Part shown: in pieces, positions 11,509-21,921 of the stretch
Position numbering within the stretch: position 1 is the stretch's first letter
Layout of the letters: each line of letters begins with the position of its first letter
DNA from: Pelagibius marinus
GTDB lineage: Bacteria > Pseudomonadota > Alphaproteobacteria > Kiloniellales > Kiloniellaceae
Direction of reading: 5' to 3'
Length of the DNA: 64,000 nt
NCBI RefSeq assembly: GCF_014925385.1
Contig: NZ_JACSDK010000014.1
Span: 124,001-188,000, forward strand
Made by a program: the position numbers and the translations under genes
The notes under the pieces: generated by a model
What the model was told of the DNA's origin: nothing
Seen by the model: the letters and a program-made list of their open reading frames with translations, nothing else
Databases searched by the model: none

Positions 11509-14246
11509 CCGGGATGGGGGCGCTGGCTGCAAAGCTGGAGGCCGTCTCCCATCGCTACGGCAAGACGGTGGCGCTGCAGGCGGTGTCGCTGGACCTGCCG
11601 GCCGGCGGCGTGACCGGCTTCATCGGCCCCGACGGCGTGGGCAAGTCGACCCTGCTGGCGCTCATCGCCGGGGCCCGCAGGATCCAGGAGGGCCGGGTCG
11701 AGGTGCTGGGCGGTGACATGGCCGCGCGCCGCCACCGCGAGGCGACGCAGCCGCGCATCGCCTACATGCCCGAGGGGCTGGGCAAGAACCTCTACATGGA
11801 CCTCACGGTGGCCGAAAACCTGCAGTTCTTCGGCCGCCTCTTCGGCCAGGGCCCGAAGGAACGGCGCCGGCGCATCGACACGCTGCTGAGGAGCACCGGG
11901 CTCGACCCCTTTCCCGACCGCCGCGCCGGCAAGCTTTCCGGCGGTATGAAGCAGAAGCTCGGACTCTGCTGCGCGTTGATCCATGATCCGGACCTGCTGA
12001 TCCTCGACGAGCCGACAACAGGCGTCGACCCGCTGTCGCGCCGCCAGTTCTGGGAGCTGATCGAGCGCATCCGCGGCGAGCGACCGGAAATGGCGGTGCT
12101 GGTCGCCACCGCCTACATGAACGAGGCCGAGGCCTTCGACAACCTGGTGGTGATCAACGACGGCAAGGTGCTGGCGGCCGGCAGCCCGGCGGAGATCAAG
12201 CAGGCCCAGGGCGTCGAGACCCTGGAGGAGGCCTATATCGCCCTGCTGCCGGAGGAGAAGCGCCGCGGCCACCGCAAGCTGGAGATTCCGCCGCGCCGCG
12301 ACCACGATGGCGCGCCGGCCATCGTCGCCGAGGGCCTTACCCGGCGCTTCGGCAATTTTACCGCCGTCGACGACGTCAGCTTCCAGATCGAGCGCGGGGA
12401 AATCTTCGGCTTTCTCGGCTCAAACGGCTGCGGCAAGACCACGACCATGAAGATGCTGACCGGCCTGCTGCCGCCCAGCGAGGGCGAGGCCTGGCTGTTC
12501 GGCGAGAGGACCCGCTCCCACGACATCGCCTCACGCAAGCGCGTCGGCTACATGTCGCAGTCTTTTTCACTCTACGGCGAGCTGTCGGTGGAGCAGAACC
12601 TGCTGCTGCACGCCCGCCTCTTCCACCTGCCGGCCGAGCGCGTCGCGCCGCGCGTCGCGGAGCTGATGAAGCGTTTCGATCTGGCGCACTACGCCGAGGC
12701 CCTCTCCGGCGACCTGCCGCTGGGCGTGCGCCAGCGCCTGTCCCTGGCCGTGGCGGTGATCCACGAGCCGGAAGTCCTGATCCTCGACGAGCCGACCTCC
12801 GGCGTCGATCCCCTGGCCCGCGACGGCTTCTGGGAACTGCTGATCGACCTGTCGCGAAACCAGGGGGTCACTATCTTCATCTCCACCCACTTCATGACCG
12901 AGGCCCAGCGCTGCGACCGCATTTCCCTGATGCACGCGGGCAAGGTGCTGGCCAGCGATGCGCCCGCAGCCCTGGCCGCGGCGCGCGGCGTCGAGACTCT
13001 GAAGGAAGCCTTCATCGCCTACCTCGAAGAAGCGACCGGGGAAGAGGCGGCGCCGGCGGCAGCGGCCGAGGCGCCGCTGGTGCGGGAAAACAATAGGGGC
13101 GCGCGGCGCGGAGCCTTCGGATTCAGCCCGCGCCGCCTGCTGGCCTATAGCCTGCGCGAGGGCCGCGAGCTGCTGCGCGATCCGATCCGCCTCACCTTCG
13201 CGCTGGCCGGCACCGCCCTGCTGCTGTTGGTGTTCGGCTATGGCATCACCTTCGACGTGGAGAACCTGACCTACGCCGCCTTCGACCGCGACAAGACGCC
13301 GGAAAGCCGGCGCTACCTGGAGAATTTCGCGGGTTCGCGCTATTTCGAGGAGCGTCCGCCGATCGACAGCTACGAGGCTATGGACCGCCGGCTGAAATCG
13401 GGAGAGGTCACCCTGGCGATCGAGATTCCGCCGAACTTCGGCAGGGACCTGCTGCAGGCGCGCCGGCCGCAGGTCGCGGGCTGGATCGACGGCGCCATGC
13501 CGTTCCGCGCCGAGACCGTGCGCGGCTACCTGGAAGGCCTGCATCGCGGCTACCTCGCCGACCTGGCCCGCGAAACGCCGGACCTGGCCCTGCCGGAGCT
13601 GCCGGCGGAAATCGAATCCCGCTACCGCTACAACCAGAACTTCGAAAGCGTCAACGCCATGGTGCCGGCGAACATCGCCATCATGCTGATCTTCATTCCC
13701 GCCATCCTCATGGCGCTGGGCGTGGTGCGGGAAAAGGAGCTGGGCTCGATCACCAACCTCTACGTGACGCCGGTCAGCCGCTTCGAGTTTCTGATCGGCA
13801 AGCAGCTTCCCTACATCGCCGTCGGCCTGGTGAACTTCCTGGTGATGACGGCGATGGCCGTCTTCCTCTTCGGCGTGCCGGTCAAGGGCAGCTTCCTGGC
13901 GCTCAGCTTCGGCGCGCTGCTGTACGTCGTCGCAACCACGGGGATCGGCCTGCTGGTCTCCTCCTTCACCCGCACCCAGATCGCCGCGCTGTTCGGCACC
14001 GCCATCTTCACCATGGTGCCGGCGGTGCTGTTCTCGGGGATGATGCAGCCGGTGTCCTCGCTGGAGGGCGGCGCGGCGGTCTTCGGCAAGACCTTCCCCA
14101 CCGGTTACTTCATGAACATCTGCGTGGGTACCTTCACCAAGGCTTTGGGCTTTGCCGAACTGAAAGAGGATTTCCTGGCGCTGGCCCTGTTTTTCCCCGT
14201 CCTGACGGCGATCAGCCTGGCGTTGCTGAAGAAGCAGGAGCGCTGA
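11505..14246 (+). CDS. rbbA: ABC exporter with two ATPase domains fused to a permease (RbbA-type)
   Basis: 913 residues, close to the length of E. coli RbbA. Two ABC ATPase domains in tandem: the first has Walker [10 protein letters not shown], signature LSGGMKQK and Walker [14 protein letters not shown]; the second has GSNGCGKTT, a degenerate signature ([12 protein letters not shown]) and [13 protein letters not shown]. The C-terminal 380 residues form an ABC-2 permease with one early and about five late transmembrane helices. RbbA was first described as a ribosome-associated ATPase, but the permease and neighbours point to an export role. GTG start at 11505 overlaps the adaptor stop (GTGA). 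Confidence 0.9.
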   Translation: MTGMGALAAKLEAVSHRYGKTVALQAVSLDLPAGGVTGFIGPDGVGKSTLLALIAGARRIQEGRVEVLGGDMAARRHREATQPRIAYMPEGLGKNLYMDLTVAENLQFFGRLFGQGPKERRRRIDTLLRSTGLDPFPDRRAGKLSGGMKQKLGLCCALIHDPDLLILDEPTTGVDPLSRRQFWELIERIRGERPEMAVLVATAYMNEAEAFDNLVVINDGKVLAAGSPAEIKQAQGVETLEEAYIALLPEEKRRGHRKLEIPPRRDHDGAPAIVAEGLTRRFGNFTAVDDVSFQIERGEIFGFLGSNGCGKTTTMKMLTGLLPPSEGEAWLFGERTRSHDIASRKRVGYMSQSFSLYGELSVEQNLLLHARLFHLPAERVAPRVAELMKRFDLAHYAEALSGDLPLGVRQRLSLAVAVIHEPEVLILDEPTSGVDPLARDGFWELLIDLSRNQGVTIFISTHFMTEAQRCDRISLMHAGKVLASDAPAALAAARGVETLKEAFIAYLEEATGEEAAPAAAAEAPLVRENNRGARRGAFGFSPRRLLAYSLREGRELLRDPIRLTFALAGTALLLLVFGYGITFDVENLTYAAFDRDKTPESRRYLENFAGSRYFEERPPIDSYEAMDRRLKSGEVTLAIEIPPNFGRDLLQARRPQVAGWIDGAMPFRAETVRGYLEGLHRGYLADLARETPDLALPELPAEIESRYRYNQNFESVNAMVPANIAIMLIFIPAILMALGVVREKELGSITNLYVTPVSRFEFLIGKQLPYIAVGLVNFLVMTAMAVFLFGVPVKGSFLALSFGALLYVVATTGIGLLVSSFTRTQIAALFGTAIFTMVPAVLFSGMMQPVSSLEGGAAVFGKTFPTGYFMNICVGTFTKALGFAELKEDFLALALFFPVLTAISLALLKKQER

Positions 14247-14248
14247 GC

Positions 14249-15373
14249 ATGGGAAGTCTCGCCAACATCTATAACCTGGGCGTCAAGGAGCTCTTCAGCC
14301 TGCGCCGCGACGTGGTGCTGCTGGCCCTCGTGGTCTGGGCCTTCTCGCTGTCGATCTATACCGCCGCGACAGGCATGAGCCACGACCTGCGCAACGCCTC
14401 CATCGCCATTGTCGACGAGGACCGCTCGCAGCTCTCCAGGCGGATCGGCGAAGCTTTCCTGCCGCCCTTCTTTCAGGAGCCGCAGATGATCACCTTCGCC
14501 GAGATCGATCCCGGCATGGATTTCGGCGTCTACACCTTCGTCATCGTGATCCCGCCGGACTTCGAGGCCGATGTGCTGGCCGGGCGCGACCCGGCGCTAC
14601 AGGTCAACATCGACGCGACGGCGATGATGCAGGCGGGCATCGGCGACGGCTACATCCAGTCGATCATCGGGCAGGAGGTGCGGACCTTCCTGCATGGTAC
14701 CGCGCCGCCCGAGACCGCGGTCGAGCTGGAAGCGCGCTACGCCTTCAACCCCAATATCGAAAGCTCGTGGTTCACCAGCGTCATGCAGGTGATCAACAAC
14801 GTGACCATGCTGTCCATCGTGCTGACCGGCGCCGCGCTGATCCGCGAGCGCGAGCACGGCACCATCGAGCACCTGCTGGTCATGCCGCTGACGCCCTTCG
14901 AGATCATGATGGCCAAGGTCTGGGCCAACGGTCTGGTGATCCTGGTCGCCGTCGCCCTCTGCCTGCTGCTGGTGGTGGAGACGCTGCTGCAGGTGCCGGT
15001 GGCGGGCTCGCGCAGCCTGTTCTTCATGGGATTGATCTTCTATCTCTTCTTCGCCACGGCGCTGGGCATCTTCCTCGCCACCGTGGCGCGCTCCATGCCG
15101 CAGTTCGGCCTGCTGTTCATGCTGGTGGCGCTGCCCATGAACCTGCTGTCCGGTGGCCAGACGCCCATCGAAAGCCAGCCGGAGTGGCTGCAGACTTTGA
15201 TGGAGGGAGTTCCCTCCAAGCACTTCGTGGGCTTCGCCCAGGCGATCCTCTTCCGTGACGCGGGCCTGGACGTTGTCTGGCCGCAGTTCGCCCTGGTGGC
15301 GGCCATCGGCGGGCTGTTCTTCGCCTTCGCCGCCTTTCGCTTTCGCAAGAGCATCGCCGAGATGCAGGGCTGA
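14249..15373 (+). CDS. ABC-2 type permease (YhhJ-like)
   Basis: 374 residues, second permease half of the preceding exporter, starting 2 bases after the rbbA stop. One transmembrane helix at about residues 25-45, a large extracytoplasmic domain (about 46-175), then five helices in the C-terminal half, the standard ABC-2 layout. It likely pairs with the permease domain of the RbbA protein as a heterodimer. Substrate cannot be read from sequence; related systems export drugs, lipids or small metabolites. Confidence 0.9.
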   Translation: MGSLANIYNLGVKELFSLRRDVVLLALVVWAFSLSIYTAATGMSHDLRNASIAIVDEDRSQLSRRIGEAFLPPFFQEPQMITFAEIDPGMDFGVYTFVIVIPPDFEADVLAGRDPALQVNIDATAMMQAGIGDGYIQSIIGQEVRTFLHGTAPPETAVELEARYAFNPNIESSWFTSVMQVINNVTMLSIVLTGAALIREREHGTIEHLLVMPLTPFEIMMAKVWANGLVILVAVALCLLLVVETLLQVPVAGSRSLFFMGLIFYLFFATALGIFLATVARSMPQFGLLFMLVALPMNLLSGGQTPIESQPEWLQTLMEGVPSKHFVGFAQAILFRDAGLDVVWPQFALVAAIGGLFFAFAAFRFRKSIAEMQG

Positions 15374-15449
15374 TCCGGCCGCGAATTTCCGGAACTCGGC
15401 TTGCGGCGGCGCGCGTGGCGTTCTATGTGGGGAGGGCAGGGAGTAACTG

Positions 15450-16481
<1,032 letters not shown>

Positions 16482-16579
16482 GCGGCCTTTCAGCTATAGA
16501 ACGCGAGGCCCATTTTGAACCCAACGGTCCCCGGGGCCGACCAAAGGGCAGCAACACGCTTTTCGGGGTGGAGACGAGA

Positions 16580-17257
16580 ATGAGAAAAGCAGTGCAGAGA
16601 GCGCCCCTCCTGGGGTCGCTGGGATGTGTCCTGGCGGTGTTCCTGTGCCTGGGCGGCCCGCAGAGTGCCGCCGCACAAGATGCCGAAAGCATCGTCCGCC
16701 AGCTCGAGGAGAGCTGCGGCAAGCCGCGGGCCTGCCTGCGCGAGGCCTTCGTCTACGAAGGCAAGGCCATTCATCCGCTGATCGTCAAGGCCCTGGCCGG
16801 CCTGCCCGCCGACGGGCGGGCGGTGGTGACTGCCGTCGACCTGCTGGCCGCCCAGGGCGCCAACCAGTTCTGCTGCGGTGACAGCTTCGAGGTGTCGCTC
16901 GACGAAGCGGGGCGCATCGGCGCCAGCATCGACCTGGTTGAGACCTTCTCCGCCGCGCAGCAACCCAAGGAAGACTGCCCGGAAGGCTGCTGGTTCAGCT
17001 ACCGCTTCATCGGCAGCACCAGGAACGATGTGCAGGTGGTCGTCACCTGGGAGAAGAGCGGCGGCGGCAGCACCTTCTCGGCGCTGCTGTTCCTCAAGCC
17101 CCGCAAGGCGCTGATCTTTGATGGCGAGCGCTGGTCCACGCGCCTGCAGCTGACCGCCATCGGCAAGATGAACCTGGTCGCCGAGGCCGAAACGCCGGTG
17201 ACCATCGACGGCGGCACCGTGCATGTCGGCGACCGCGAGATCCCGGTCGCGAACTAG
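16580..17257 (+). CDS. Secreted protein of unknown function
   Basis: 225 residues from ATG 16580 (GGAG upstream); the open frame extends back to 16478 but a signal peptide begins here: a basic start (MRKAVQR), a hydrophobic core and a likely cleavage after AAAQ at about residue 33. The mature part has cysteines in pairs (CGKPRAC, FCCGD, DCPEGC), which fits disulfide formation in the periplasm. I do not recognise the family. It is followed by another secreted unknown at 17336, also beginning its mature region with cysteine, so the two may be related in function. Confidence 0.75.
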   Translation: MRKAVQRAPLLGSLGCVLAVFLCLGGPQSAAAQDAESIVRQLEESCGKPRACLREAFVYEGKAIHPLIVKALAGLPADGRAVVTAVDLLAAQGANQFCCGDSFEVSLDEAGRIGASIDLVETFSAAQQPKEDCPEGCWFSYRFIGSTRNDVQVVVTWEKSGGGSTFSALLFLKPRKALIFDGERWSTRLQLTAIGKMNLVAEAETPVTIDGGTVHVGDREIPVAN

Positions 17258-17335
17258 CCGCGCTACTCTCTATCGAGCCGGGCCCGTGGTCCGGGCTGCG
17301 CCTCTGGCGCGGCGGCACAGAAGGAGACTTTTTCC

Positions 17336-18142
17336 ATGCTTATAAAACTTCGACCGCTTTGCATCGTCTTGAGTGCCGTCGGAACCCTGGGAGCCTTGTT
17401 CATGGCCGCCCCGGCTTCCGCCCAGGCCTGCAAGGAGATCATCGCCGTCGCCTACAAGGGCAGCGATCAAGGCAGGCTGACCCTGCGCGTCAACGAGGTC
17501 ACCCTGCTGCGCGACCACAGCAGCGACATGGCGAACTTCGTGCCGCCGAACCTGCTGCTGGAAGGGGAGAACACCCTGACCATCGAACTGGCCGCCCAGG
17601 ACGGCGGCACGCCCAGCGCGAAGGCCGAGGTCTTCAAGGGCTGCTGGGGTGAGATGCCGAAGGATCCGGGCCAGAACGACAACGTGCTGGGCACGGTCGT
17701 CCTGGACGCGCCGGGCAGCGACAGCGTCGCCTTTACGGTCAGCGGCCTGCCGGCCTACAGCTACCTCGCGGCCGGGCCGAGTGATGACGCGGGCCTGCGG
17801 GAGGCGGTTGCCGATCTCATCGAGACCACCCGCAACAAGGATATGGAAGGCTATTTCGCCTACCTGGAGCCGATGGTCCGGGACTTTACGCTGGACGACC
17901 CCCAGGCGCCTGAGATGCTGCGCCAGATGACCGACTATCTGTTCGGCCAGCCCTCGGAGGTCGTCGATCCCGGCGAACTGACCGTGACGCCGGTGCTCGG
18001 CGGCCGCGCCTTCCAGGTGCAGGACGCCGCGGGCAATGCGCCGCTGCAGTTCGCCATGTCGGTCGACAACGGCAAGGAAACGCTTTGGCAGGCCGGCATC
18101 TGGATGAAGACCGCCGGGGGCTGGAAGGTGCTGCGCCACTGA
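17336..18142 (+). CDS. Secreted protein of unknown function
   Basis: 268 residues with a clear signal peptide (MLIKLRPLCIVL, cleavage after ASAQA near residue 31). AAGGAG stands upstream of the ATG. The mature protein is acidic and seems to have two parts: a beta-rich first half (about 32-140, two cysteines) and a helical second half with a SnoaL/nuclear-transport-factor-like feel (about 150-268, ending GGWKVLRH). That last comparison is a guess from pattern only. A probable terminator follows at 18169-18202. Confidence 0.75.
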   Translation: MLIKLRPLCIVLSAVGTLGALFMAAPASAQACKEIIAVAYKGSDQGRLTLRVNEVTLLRDHSSDMANFVPPNLLLEGENTLTIELAAQDGGTPSAKAEVFKGCWGEMPKDPGQNDNVLGTVVLDAPGSDSVAFTVSGLPAYSYLAAGPSDDAGLREAVADLIETTRNKDMEGYFAYLEPMVRDFTLDDPQAPEMLRQMTDYLFGQPSEVVDPGELTVTPVLGGRAFQVQDAAGNAPLQFAMSVDNGKETLWQAGIWMKTAGGWKVLRH

Positions 18143-18168
18143 ACCGCCCCGCGATGCGGTGGTCCGGG

Positions 18169-18202
18169 GGGGCCGGCGGATGACGCCGGGCCCTTCCTTT
18201 TT
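18169..18202 (+). terminator. Probable intrinsic terminator
   Basis: GGGGCCGGCG (18169-18178) pairs with CGCCGGGCCC (18184-18193) with one mismatch and a 5-base loop, followed by TTCCTTTTT. It closes the group of genes ending at 18142. Confidence 0.65.
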
Positions 18203-18412
18203 CACAGCTTTTTCACCCTGTCCGGCGACTTCTGCGAATGGCTTTTTGACAGCGCGTCGTCAACAATGCTTATCCTGTGGAGGAGCAGCGAAGCTTCGTA
18301 TGGGTACGACTGGGGACAGGTGAATTGGGTCAGGGCTTGTGTTGAACGCCGCGGGGAGCGTCGGTTCGAAGCTTCGCCCGGATGGCTGTCCGTCATCCGC
18401 CGGGGGGGTATC

Positions 18413-18955
18413 GTGAAACGCGTAAAGAGGCCTAAGGCGGTCATCGGTTGGCGCGAGTGGGTCGGCCTGCCGGGCCTTGGCGTCGACAGGATCAAGGCCA
18501 AGATCGACACGGGGGCCCGTACGTCCGCGATTCATGCCTTCAAGATCCGCCCTTTCGATCGTGACGGCGAGCGCTGCGTCAGCTTTTCTCTGCACCCGGT
18601 GCAGCGTCGCGGCACACCGGTCGTCGATTGCGAGGCCAGGGTGGTCGATGAAAGAACCGTGACATCGTCGAACGGTGAGCGCGAACAGCGCTATGTTATC
18701 GAGACTCAGATCAAGCTCGGCGAAGAGTCCTGGCCCATCGAGATGACCCTGACCAATCGTGATGAGATGGGGTTTCGCATGCTGCTGGGCCGCCGCGCCG
18801 TGCGCCGGCGCTTCGTGGTGGACCCCGGAGGCTCCTTCAAGTTGTCCGGCAAGCCGAAAGCCAAGCTCTCCGGCAAGTCGAAGAAAAAACTCAAGGCCAA
18901 AGCGTCCGAAAAGACGGGCCGAAAGAAACTCAAACCGAAAGCGAGGCCGGCATGA
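18413..18955 (+). CDS. RimK-associated retropepsin-like protease (RimB-type)
   Basis: 180 residues from a GTG at 18413; an ATG-started frame reaches back to 18266 but adds 49 residues with no family match that I recognise. The core is a retropepsin-like aspartic protease domain with the catalytic motif [13 protein letters not shown] (about residue 27) and a second loop LLGRRAVRR. Proteins of this family (COG4067, first called ATP-dependent zinc proteases) accompany RimK, and in Pseudomonas RimB counteracts glutamate-tail addition. The last 40 residues are a lysine-rich, disordered tail. The stop overlaps the rimK ATG (ATGA, 18952-18955). Confidence 0.85.
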   Translation: MKRVKRPKAVIGWREWVGLPGLGVDRIKAKIDTGARTSAIHAFKIRPFDRDGERCVSFSLHPVQRRGTPVVDCEARVVDERTVTSSNGEREQRYVIETQIKLGEESWPIEMTLTNRDEMGFRMLLGRRAVRRRFVVDPGGSFKLSGKPKAKLSGKSKKKLKAKASEKTGRKKLKPKARPA

Positions 18956-19857
18956 AAATCGCCCTTATGGCGCGCAACGCAAACCTCTATTCGCACCAGC
19001 GATTGATCGAAGCCGCCGAGGACCGCGGCCATGAGATCGATGTGATCGACACCATGCGGGTCTACATCCACATCGCCTCGCACCGGCCGGAGATGTATTA
19101 CCGCGGCGAGAAGGTCGAGGGCTATGACGCGGTAATTCCGCGTATCGGCGCCTCGGTGACCTTCTTCGGCACCGCCGTGCTGCGGCAGTTTGAGATGATG
19201 GGGGTCTATCCCCTGAACGAATCCGTCGCCATCAGCCGTTCGCGCGACAAGCTGCGCAGCCACCAGCTGCTGGCGCGCCGCGGCATCGGCCTGCCGGTCA
19301 CCGTCTTCGCCCATTCGACAAGCCGCGCCGACGACATCGTCGAGATGCTGGGCGGCGCGCCGGTGGTCATCAAGCTGCTGGAAGGGACCCAGGGCATCGG
19401 CGTGGTGCTGGGCGAAACACCGGGCGCGGCCAAGAGTATGATCCAGGCCTTCGGCGGACTGAAGGCCAACATCCTGGTGCAGGAGTTCATCAAGGAATCC
19501 GGCGGCTCCGACATCCGCTGCCTGGTGGTGGGCGAAAAGGTCGTCGCCTCGATGATGCGCAAAGGGGCGGAGGGAGACTTCCGCTCCAACCTGCACCGCG
19601 GCGGCTCGGCGGCCTCGGTGAAGATCACGCCGGAGGAGCGCTCCACGGCGGTGCGCGCGGCCAAGATCATGGGCCTCAACGTCTGCGGCGTGGACATGCT
19701 GCGCTCCAACCACGGCCCGGTGGTGATGGAGGTCAACTCCTCGCCGGGGCTGGAAGGCGTCGAGAAGGCCACCGGCAAGGACGTCGCCGGGGCGATCATC
19801 GCCTTCCTGGAAAAGAACGCCAAGCCGAACAAGACCCGTACCCGCGGGCGCGGCTAG
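18952..19857 (+). CDS. rimK: RimK-family alpha-L-glutamate ligase
   Basis: 301 residues, ATP-grasp ligase. In known cases it adds glutamates to the C-terminus of ribosomal protein S6 (RpsF) or makes poly-alpha-glutamate. N-terminal domain about 1-95, then the ATP-grasp fold with [29 protein letters not shown] and the metal-binding [13 protein letters not shown] near the C-terminus. Overlaps the retropepsin gene by 4 bases, so the pair is translationally coupled. The actual target protein in this organism is not shown by the sequence. Confidence 0.93.
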   Translation: MKIALMARNANLYSHQRLIEAAEDRGHEIDVIDTMRVYIHIASHRPEMYYRGEKVEGYDAVIPRIGASVTFFGTAVLRQFEMMGVYPLNESVAISRSRDKLRSHQLLARRGIGLPVTVFAHSTSRADDIVEMLGGAPVVIKLLEGTQGIGVVLGETPGAAKSMIQAFGGLKANILVQEFIKESGGSDIRCLVVGEKVVASMMRKGAEGDFRSNLHRGGSAASVKITPEERSTAVRAAKIMGLNVCGVDMLRSNHGPVVMEVNSSPGLEGVEKATGKDVAGAIIAFLEKNAKPNKTRTRGRG

Positions 19858-19979
19858 AAGCTGGGGCCGCCGCGCAGGCACGCAAGCTAGTTGATGTCGC
19901 CGCCGCAAAAGGCGAGACTCCGGGTCAGGGGACGGGGACCGCAGGGGGCGGCCCTGCGGGCGCCACTGGCAGCGACAGC

Positions 19980-21134
19980 ATGACCCACAGCAAGAAGAAG
20001 GCCGGGCCCAAGGGCGGCACCAAGGCGAAGGCTCAGGCCCGGACCGAGGCGCCGAGCCAGGAGGCCCCGGCGCGCAAGGCGCGCCAGAAGCCGATGGTCA
20101 TCGGCGGCGTGGAGATTCTGCCCGGGCAGCGGCGCACCATCGACCTGCCTGTCACCGACCTCTCGACCCATACGCCCATCACCATGCCGATTCACGTGGT
20201 GCGCGGACGCCGCGCGGGCCCCTGCCTCTTCGTCTGCGCGGCCCTGCACGGCGACGAGATCAATGGCGTCGAGGTCATCCGCCGGCTGCTGCGCCTGACC
20301 GCGCTGAAGCGCCTGCAGGGCACGCTGATCGCCGTGCCCATCGTGAACGTGCTAGGCTTTCTCTCGCAGTCGCGCTACCTGCCGGACCGCCGCGACCTCA
20401 ACCGCAGCTTCCCGGGCTCGGCGCAGGGCTCCCTGGCCGGGCGCCTGGCGCGGATCTTCCTGGACGAGATCGTGGCCAACGCCACCCACGGCATCGACCT
20501 GCACACCGCCGCCATCCACCGTGACAATTTCCCGCAGATCCGCGCCAACCTGGACGACACTGAAAGCGAGCGGCTGGCCCAGGCTTTCGGCGTGCCCTTC
20601 GTTATCAACACCGGCTTTCGCGAAGGCAGCCTGCGCGAGGCAGCCTCGGGGTTCTCGGTGCCGGTCATCGTCTACGAGGCCGGCGAGGCCCTGCGTTTCG
20701 ACGAGAGCTGCATCCGCGCCGGCGTGAAGGGCGTGGTGCGGGTCATGCGCGCGCTGGAGATGCTGGCGCCCTCGCGCCGCAGGACGCAGCGTACCAGCCC
20801 CCTGGTCATCCGCTCCAGCAAGTGGGTGCGCGCGCCACACAGCGGGCTGCTGCGCTCGGCCGCGGCGCTGGGCAGCGCGGTGAAGGAAGGCCAGATATTG
20901 GGTGTCGTTTCCGACCCCTTCGGCGAGAACGAGGTGGAGGTGCGCGCCAGCGTCGGCGGTGTGATCATCGGGCGCAGCAACATTCCCTTGGTGCACGAAG
21001 GCGACGCGCTGTTCCACATCGCGCGCCACGAAGGCACCCAGGTCATCGCCAGGTCGCTGGACGACTTCGAGCCCGAAGCGGCCTACGAGAGCGGCCTGAC
21101 CTCGGAACTGGCCGGCGAGGCGCCGATCGTCTAG
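19980..21134 (+). CDS. Succinylglutamate desuccinylase/aspartoacylase-family hydrolase
   Basis: 384 residues, M14-like zinc hydrolase. Zinc ligands can be placed in AALHGDEINGVEV (His, Glu) and GIDLHTAA (His); the RRDLNRSFPG substrate loop is also present. The first 38 residues are basic and disordered, rich in Lys and Ala, unlike most members. Lies 122 bases after rimK on the same strand, so it probably belongs to the same module; as family members cleave amide bonds next to acidic amino acids, it could remove or process glutamyl additions. That role is inference. No strong ribosome site is seen before ATG 19980. Confidence 0.85.
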   Translation: MTHSKKKAGPKGGTKAKAQARTEAPSQEAPARKARQKPMVIGGVEILPGQRRTIDLPVTDLSTHTPITMPIHVVRGRRAGPCLFVCAALHGDEINGVEVIRRLLRLTALKRLQGTLIAVPIVNVLGFLSQSRYLPDRRDLNRSFPGSAQGSLAGRLARIFLDEIVANATHGIDLHTAAIHRDNFPQIRANLDDTESERLAQAFGVPFVINTGFREGSLREAASGFSVPVIVYEAGEALRFDESCIRAGVKGVVRVMRALEMLAPSRRRTQRTSPLVIRSSKWVRAPHSGLLRSAAALGSAVKEGQILGVVSDPFGENEVEVRASVGGVIIGRSNIPLVHEGDALFHIARHEGTQVIARSLDDFEPEAAYESGLTSELAGEAPIV

Positions 21135-21144
21135 CCGCCAGCCG

Positions 21145-21921
21145 TCAGGCGGAGGGCGCTTGAGATTTCCTCGGTTCGGCGACGTTCAGGTAGTGCAGGG
21201 CGGGGTTGGCCTCGCAGATACCGACCAGGCGCTTGACCATGTCCTCGCTCAGTTCCAGCCCGGCGGCGACGATCAGCCGCCCGCCGCTGCTGTAGAGGTT
21301 GTTTTTCAGGATCATGCCCGGCCGGACGCGGCTGTAGTGCGTTTCGCCTTCCTGAGCGGCGCGGACGGCGGCGCTGGCCCGGCGCGCCATCTCCGCCGCG
21401 GTGACGTAGGGCGCTTTCGGCGGGAAGATCTCTTCCTTCAGGATCCAGGCGTTGCTTGTGGTGCGCGGCGCGGGCACGTACTCGGCCCGGTTCACGTCGA
21501 CGATGCCGTAGGTTTGCGCAGACCTCAGCGAGAGGGGCGTCTTCGCGACCATGTCCAGGCGCGCCTTCATCTGCGTCTTGGAGACCGGCTTCGACAGGAA
21601 GGCCGAGACGTCCAGCTCGCCGGCGATGCGCACGATGTCCTCGTCGGCGTGGCCGGTCAGCAGCAGCACCGGAAGGTCACGTGGCTGCCCGGTCCGTCCG
21701 CAGCGGATTTCCTGCAGGATCTCCAGGCCCGTTACGTTGGCCATACGGTGGTCCAGGATCACCATGTCCGGGCGCGCGGCAAGCTGCTGCAAAGCCGTGT
21801 GGCCGTCCGGGGCGTCCAGGGTGCGGTAGCCCAGCTCACGCAGCATGGATACCAGGAGGGAGCGGATGAAGCCTTGGTCATCCGCGATAAGGATGAGTTT
21901 AGGCGCTTCGGCGGTTTTCAT
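21145..21921 (-). CDS. Response regulator with REC domain and C-terminal PilZ-like/unknown domain
   Basis: 258 residues from ATG 21921 (GGGAG upstream); a TTG two codons earlier is possible. Receiver domain about residues 8-130 with acidic pocket (IADDQG), phosphorylation site in MVILDHRMANVTG, Thr in LLLTGHAD and Lys in FLSKPVSK. The C-terminal part has no DNA-binding helix-turn-helix; its segment RPGMILKNNLYSSGGRL resembles the small domain found at the end of some HD-GYP and chemotaxis-type regulators. It overlaps the end of the hybrid kinase gene by 23 bases, so it is probably its partner. Convergent with 19980-21134, 10 bases apart. Confidence 0.85.
   Translation of the reverse strand: MKTAEAPKLILIADDQGFIRSLLVSMLRELGYRTLDAPDGHTALQQLAARPDMVILDHRMANVTGLEILQEIRCGRTGQPRDLPVLLLTGHADEDIVRIAGELDVSAFLSKPVSKTQMKARLDMVAKTPLSLRSAQTYGIVDVNRAEYVPAPRTTSNAWILKEEIFPPKAPYVTAAEMARRASAAVRAAQEGETHYSRVRPGMILKNNLYSSGGRLIVAAGLELSEDMVKRLVGICEANPALHYLNVAEPRKSQAPSA

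Noticed and set aside
9490-11532. 680-codon minus-strand open frame opposite cbbR and the HlyD-family gene
   Set aside because: Antisense shadow spanning two real genes and their spacer.
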